A DNA stretch of 15,676 nt, from NCBI GenBank assembly GCA_005889025.1, contig VBCZ01000151.1, forward strand, positions 17,825 through 33,500, given 5' to 3'. Origin of the DNA: Betaproteobacteria bacterium. GTDB lineage: Bacteria > Pseudomonadota > Gammaproteobacteria > Burkholderiales > Casimicrobiaceae. Below the pieces are notes generated by a model that was given only the letters and a program-made list of their open reading frames with translations, was not told the DNA's origin and made no database searches. The position numbers and the translations under genes are program-made. Positions 13,017 through 15,676 of the stretch are shown in pieces (position 1 is the first letter of the stretch; every line of letters starts with the position of its first letter).

Positions 13017-13772
13017 ATGCAACATGAATTCACTGCATTTCCCCGCGCAACCGAAGGCAGAGGCGCGAGCCGCCGCCTGCGCCGCACGGGTAGGGCGCCG
13101 GGCATCGTGTACGGCGGAAGCGCGGCTCCGCAGCCCATCGAGCTCGACCACAACGCGCTCATTCACGCGCTCAAGAAGGAATCGTTTCACTCCACGATTC
13201 TGTCGATGAAGCTCGGCGAGGGCGCGCATCGCGTGCTCCTGCGGGACGTGCAGATGCATCCGTTTCGCAACGAAGTGCTGCACATCGACTTTCAGCGAGT
13301 CGACGAAAATCGCAAGATCCACGTCAAGGTTCCGTTGCATTTCATCAACGCCGACAAGTCGCTCGCGGTCAGCACGACGGACGCGATTATTAGCCACGTG
13401 CTCACCGAGCTCGACGTGTCCTGCCTTCCGAAGGACCTTCCCGCGTTCATCGAGGTCGATCTTTCGCCGCTCGCCGTGGGACAATCGATTCACGTCTCGG
13501 ACCTTACCCTGCCCACCGGAGTGACCGCGGTGACGCGAGGCGGCGAGAGTCCCGTGGTCGCCACGGCTGTCGTGCCTCGCGTGATCGCCGAGGTCGAGGA
13601 AGTCGCCGCGGTCGTCGAGCCGGGTGTGGAAGAGGTTCCGGTGGCGGAGGCCGGCAAGCCGGGCGAGAAGGCGCCGGAAAAAGGCGCCGAAAAAACGCCG
13701 GAGAAGGGCGCAGAGAAAGGTGCCGAGAAAGGCGCCGAGAAGCCGGCCGCAAAGAGGGACGAGAAAAAGTAG
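13017..13772 (+). CDS. rplY: ribosomal protein L25, CTC type, with Lys/Glu/Ala tail
   Basis: A 251-residue two-domain L25 (general stress protein CTC/TL5 type), which binds 5S rRNA in the large subunit. The N-terminal L25 domain spans residues 1-92, with GASRRLRRTGRAPGIVYGG and DVQMHPFRNEVLHIDFQRV. The C-terminal beta domain covers 93-190 (VKVPLHFINADKS, FIEVDLSPLAVGQSIHVSDL). From about 190 comes a Val/Glu/Ala-rich linker, and residues 217-251 are almost only Lys, Glu, Ala, Gly and Pro with repeated GAEK units. The start ATG at 13017 is chosen for the family N-terminus and GGGAG just upstream; the frame extends earlier without meaning. It has its own promoter and a strong terminator. Confidence 0.96.
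   Translation: MQHEFTAFPRATEGRGASRRLRRTGRAPGIVYGGSAAPQPIELDHNALIHALKKESFHSTILSMKLGEGAHRVLLRDVQMHPFRNEVLHIDFQRVDENRKIHVKVPLHFINADKSLAVSTTDAIISHVLTELDVSCLPKDLPAFIEVDLSPLAVGQSIHVSDLTLPTGVTAVTRGGESPVVATAVVPRVIAEVEEVAAVVEPGVEEVPVAEAGKPGEKAPEKGAEKTPEKGAEKGAEKGAEKPAAKRDEKK
13665..13742 (+). repeat. tandem coding repeat in the rplY tail
   Basis: The stretch encodes successive copies of a 4-6 residue unit, GEKAPEK, GAEKTPEK, GAEK, GAEK, GAEK. The DNA copies differ at third positions (GGCGCCGAA, GGCGCAGAG, GGTGCCGAG), so the repeat is not very recent. Copy number may vary between strains. Confidence 0.75.
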
Positions 13773-13791
13773 CCGATCGGTTCGCGTCAGG

Positions 13792-13823
13792 AGGCCCGCC
13801 CGGCTTTTCCGGCGGGCCTTTTT
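13792..13823 (+). terminator. rho-independent terminator of rplY
   Basis: AGGCCCGCC (13792-13800) pairs with GGCGGGCCT (13811-13819), and two further G-C pairs close the loop. A run of five T follows (13819-13823). It lies 20 nt after the rplY stop and 34 nt before pth, so pth either reads through or has its own promoter that I could not identify. Confidence 0.9.
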
Positions 13824-13856
13824 GTTGCGATGGATCTCGAAAGCGAGTTAGCCCCG

Positions 13857-14501
13857 ATGGCAAATCCACTCCGTCTGATCGTCGGCCTCGGCAACCCGGG
13901 TCGCGACTACGCCAAGACGAGGCATAACGCGGGCTTCTGGTTTGCCGAGCGATTGGCTCAACTGCTTCGAATCGATTTTAGAAATGAAGCGAAATTTCAC
14001 GCGGCGGTGGCGAGCACAGGCGCTCCCGGTGCAGGCGACTGCCGGATCGCGATGCCCCAGACGTTCATGAATCGCAGCGGTCTCGCGGTTGGCGCGTTGG
14101 CGCGCTTCTACCGTTTTGCGCCTGCCGAAATTCTGGTGGCGCACGATGAGCTCGACCTGAAACCCGGCTCGGTCAAGCTCAAGCACGGCGGTGGAACGGC
14201 CGGGCACAACGGCCTCAAGGATATTGCCGTAGCGATCGGCACCGGCGATTTCTGGCGACTGCGCATCGGCATCGGTCACCCGCGCGACGGTGTCTTGACC
14301 GAGCAGGAGGTCGCGGATTATGTCCTGCATCCACCGCGTCCGGAAGAGAAGCTCCTTATCGACGATGCGATAACCCGCGCGCTTGCGGTCTGGCCGCGAC
14401 TCGAGTCCGGCGACACCGAGCGCGCGATGCACGAGCTGCACACCAAGCCGCGTCACGCCTCGCCTGAGCCCCTGTCCGGCGAGGAAAGAAAGAACCCATG
14501 A
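13857..14501 (+). CDS. pth: peptidyl-tRNA hydrolase
   Basis: A 214-residue enzyme that frees tRNA from peptidyl-tRNAs that drop off the ribosome. The family start LRLIVGLGNPGRDYAKTRHNAGF carries the conserved Asn13 and catalytic His23. Further on are TFMNRSG, HDELDLKPGSVKLKHGGGTAGHNGLKDI and RIGIGHP. The ATG at 13857 fits the family; an ATG nine codons upstream at 13830 sits right behind the rplY terminator and is less likely. The last 20 residues form a basic, proline-containing tail beyond the E. coli length of 194. ychF starts 34 nt downstream. Confidence 0.96.
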   Translation: MANPLRLIVGLGNPGRDYAKTRHNAGFWFAERLAQLLRIDFRNEAKFHAAVASTGAPGAGDCRIAMPQTFMNRSGLAVGALARFYRFAPAEILVAHDELDLKPGSVKLKHGGGTAGHNGLKDIAVAIGTGDFWRLRIGIGHPRDGVLTEQEVADYVLHPPRPEEKLLIDDAITRALAVWPRLESGDTERAMHELHTKPRHASPEPLSGEERKNP

Positions 14502-14535
14502 TTTCGGTCGCGCGGCTGCAGCGATCGGCGCGGCC

Positions 14536-15630
14536 ATGAGCCTCAAGTGCGGCATCGTCGGGCTGCCCAACGTCGGCAAGTCCACGCTGTTCAACGCCCT
14601 GACCAAGGCGGGGATTGCGGCGGAGAATTATCCTTTTTGCACCATCGAGCCCAATATCGGCATTGTCGAAGTGCCCGATCCGAGGCTTGCCGCGCTTGCC
14701 GCGATCGCGCACCCGGAAAAGGTCATTGCGGCGACCGTGGAGTTCGTCGACATCGCGGGTTTGGTCGCAGGGGCGTCGAAAGGCGAGGGCCTCGGCAACC
14801 AGTTCCTCGCCAACATTCGCGAAACCGACGCGATCGCTCACGTGGTCCGTTGTTTTCAGGACGATAACGTGATCCACGTCCCGGGCAAGATCGATCCGGT
14901 GTCGGATATCGAGACCATCAACACCGAGCTTGCGCTCGCCGACCTGGCTGCGGTCGACAAACAGCTTGCGAAGCATGCGAAAGCGGCGAAGGCCGGCGGG
15001 GACAAGGAGTCACGTCGCCTGGTTGCGGCGCTCGAGAAAATCGCGGTGGCGCTCGATCAAGCGAGGCCCGCGCGTTCGGTCGATCTCTATCCCGAAGAGC
15101 GCGCCGTGCTGAAACCGCTTTTCCTGCTGACCATGAAGCCGACGATGTACGTCGCCAACGTCTCCGAGCGCGGGCTCGTCGACAACCCGCTGCTCGAGAG
15201 CGTCGAGCAGCACGCCAGCCGCGAAGGCGCGCCTGTCGTCGCCATCAGCGCCGCGCTGGAGTCGCAGATTGCGGACATGGACGAGGAGGACAGGCTGGTA
15301 TTTCTTGCCGACATGGGGCTCACCGAAGCCGGGCTCGACAGGCTCATCCACGCCGGCTACAAGCTTCTTGGGCTCGAGACTTTTTTCACCGCGGGCCCAA
15401 AGGAAGTTCGCGCGTGGACCGTGAACCATGGCAGCACCGCGCCCCAGGCGGCGGGCGTGATCCACACTGACTTCGAAAAGGGATTTATCCGCGCCGAAGT
15501 GATCGCCTATCGTGATTTCGTCGCCTTCAAAGGTGAGCACGGCGCCAAGGAAGCCGGCAAGATGCGCCTCGAAGGCAAGGAGTACATCGTGCGCGACGGC
15601 GACGTGATGCATTTCCGGTTCAACGTATGA
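14536..15630 (+). CDS. ychF: ribosome-binding ATPase YchF
   Basis: A 364-residue Obg-family P-loop protein (363 in E. coli) that binds ribosomes and hydrolyses ATP rather than GTP. G1 is GLPNVGKST (9-17), switch region ENYPFCTIEPN, G3 DIAGLV, and the G4 position reads ANVSE instead of NKxD, in line with the ATP preference of the family. A coiled-coil insertion lies around residues 130-190 and the C-terminal TGS domain ends in VRDGDVMHFRFNV. The frame is open far upstream into pth, but the ATG at 14536 gives the universal N-terminus MSLKCGIVGLPNVGKS. Its stop overlaps the next ATG as ATGA. Confidence 0.97.
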   Translation: MSLKCGIVGLPNVGKSTLFNALTKAGIAAENYPFCTIEPNIGIVEVPDPRLAALAAIAHPEKVIAATVEFVDIAGLVAGASKGEGLGNQFLANIRETDAIAHVVRCFQDDNVIHVPGKIDPVSDIETINTELALADLAAVDKQLAKHAKAAKAGGDKESRRLVAALEKIAVALDQARPARSVDLYPEERAVLKPLFLLTMKPTMYVANVSERGLVDNPLLESVEQHASREGAPVVAISAALESQIADMDEEDRLVFLADMGLTEAGLDRLIHAGYKLLGLETFFTAGPKEVRAWTVNHGSTAPQAAGVIHTDFEKGFIRAEVIAYRDFVAFKGEHGAKEAGKMRLEGKEYIVRDGDVMHFRFNV

Positions 15631-15676
15631 CGCGGGCCAAGCGCAGGCGATTTTTCATGCAGGCATTGGCGCTGCT
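15627..15676 (+). CDS. start of a gene with a twin-arginine-like signal (truncated by window edge)
   Basis: An ATG overlaps the ychF stop by 4 nt (ATGA) and the frame stays open to the edge, giving MTRAKRRRFFMQALAL and onward. RRRFF followed by a hydrophobic stretch resembles the Tat export motif RRxF(L), so the product may be exported folded through the Tat system. It could also be a Sec signal or a membrane anchor. Too little is visible for a function. The overlap suggests cotranscription with ychF. Confidence 0.5.
   Translation, partial: MTRAKRRRFFMQALAL

Noticed and set aside
1..15676. Search for mobile elements, CRISPR arrays, toxin-antitoxin or defence genes
   Set aside because: No direct-repeat arrays, transposase or integrase motifs, or defence domains were seen; tRNA-Gln shows no repeated 3' end or integrase nearby that would indicate an attachment site.

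Overview
The window looks like ordinary chromosome from a GC-rich betaproteobacterium. The grounds are the gene content, in particular the order mutM - TPR protein - lolB - tRNA-Gln - prs - rplY - pth - ychF and the group rsmD - coaD - ferredoxin, which from general knowledge are typical of Betaproteobacteria. I see no insertion sequence, integrase, phage gene, CRISPR array or toxin-antitoxin pair. Genus cannot be fixed from the sequence alone.

Layout. Bases 1-2767 (+) hold the 3' part of an NtrX/NtrC-type regulator whose ATPase core is degenerate, overlapping by 7 nt a Kup potassium transporter. A palindrome and a rho-independent terminator (2781-2826) separate kup from the converging rpoH (heat-shock sigma factor, - strand). 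Upstream of rpoH lies a perfect CIRCE operator (3734-3760), with a sigma-E-like promoter running into it. Further upstream on the same strand is ftsY (SRP receptor). No ftsE/ftsX lies between ftsY and rpoH. Diverging from ftsY, 4845-6262 (+) is a tight rsmD-coaD-ferredoxin operon. Its last stop codon directly abuts the stop codon of a large dynamin-like GTPase gene (6263-8179, -), which lies downstream of mutM (8254-9069, -).

From 9173 to the right edge everything is on the + strand: a secreted TPR protein, lolB (outer-membrane lipoprotein insertion), a 260-nt gap where related genomes usually carry ispE, tRNA-Gln(UUG), prs (PRPP synthase), rplY (CTC-type L25 with a long Lys/Glu/Ala tail, preceded by a strong -10 box and a GC hairpin), a terminator, pth, ychF, and the first 16 codons of a gene with a twin-arginine-like N-terminus.

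Together the genes cover housekeeping functions: protein quality control and membrane targeting (rpoH, ftsY), ribosome maturation and translation (rsmD, rplY, pth, ychF, tRNA-Gln), cofactors and nucleotides (coaD, prs), DNA repair (mutM), the envelope (lolB, dynamin-like protein, TPR protein) and potassium uptake. I found no wholly new multi-gene system. The most interesting signals are regulatory or evolutionary: the CIRCE/sigma-E-like arrangement at rpoH, the NtrX-type protein stripped of its ATPase residues, the structured rplY leader, and the missing ispE and ftsEX.
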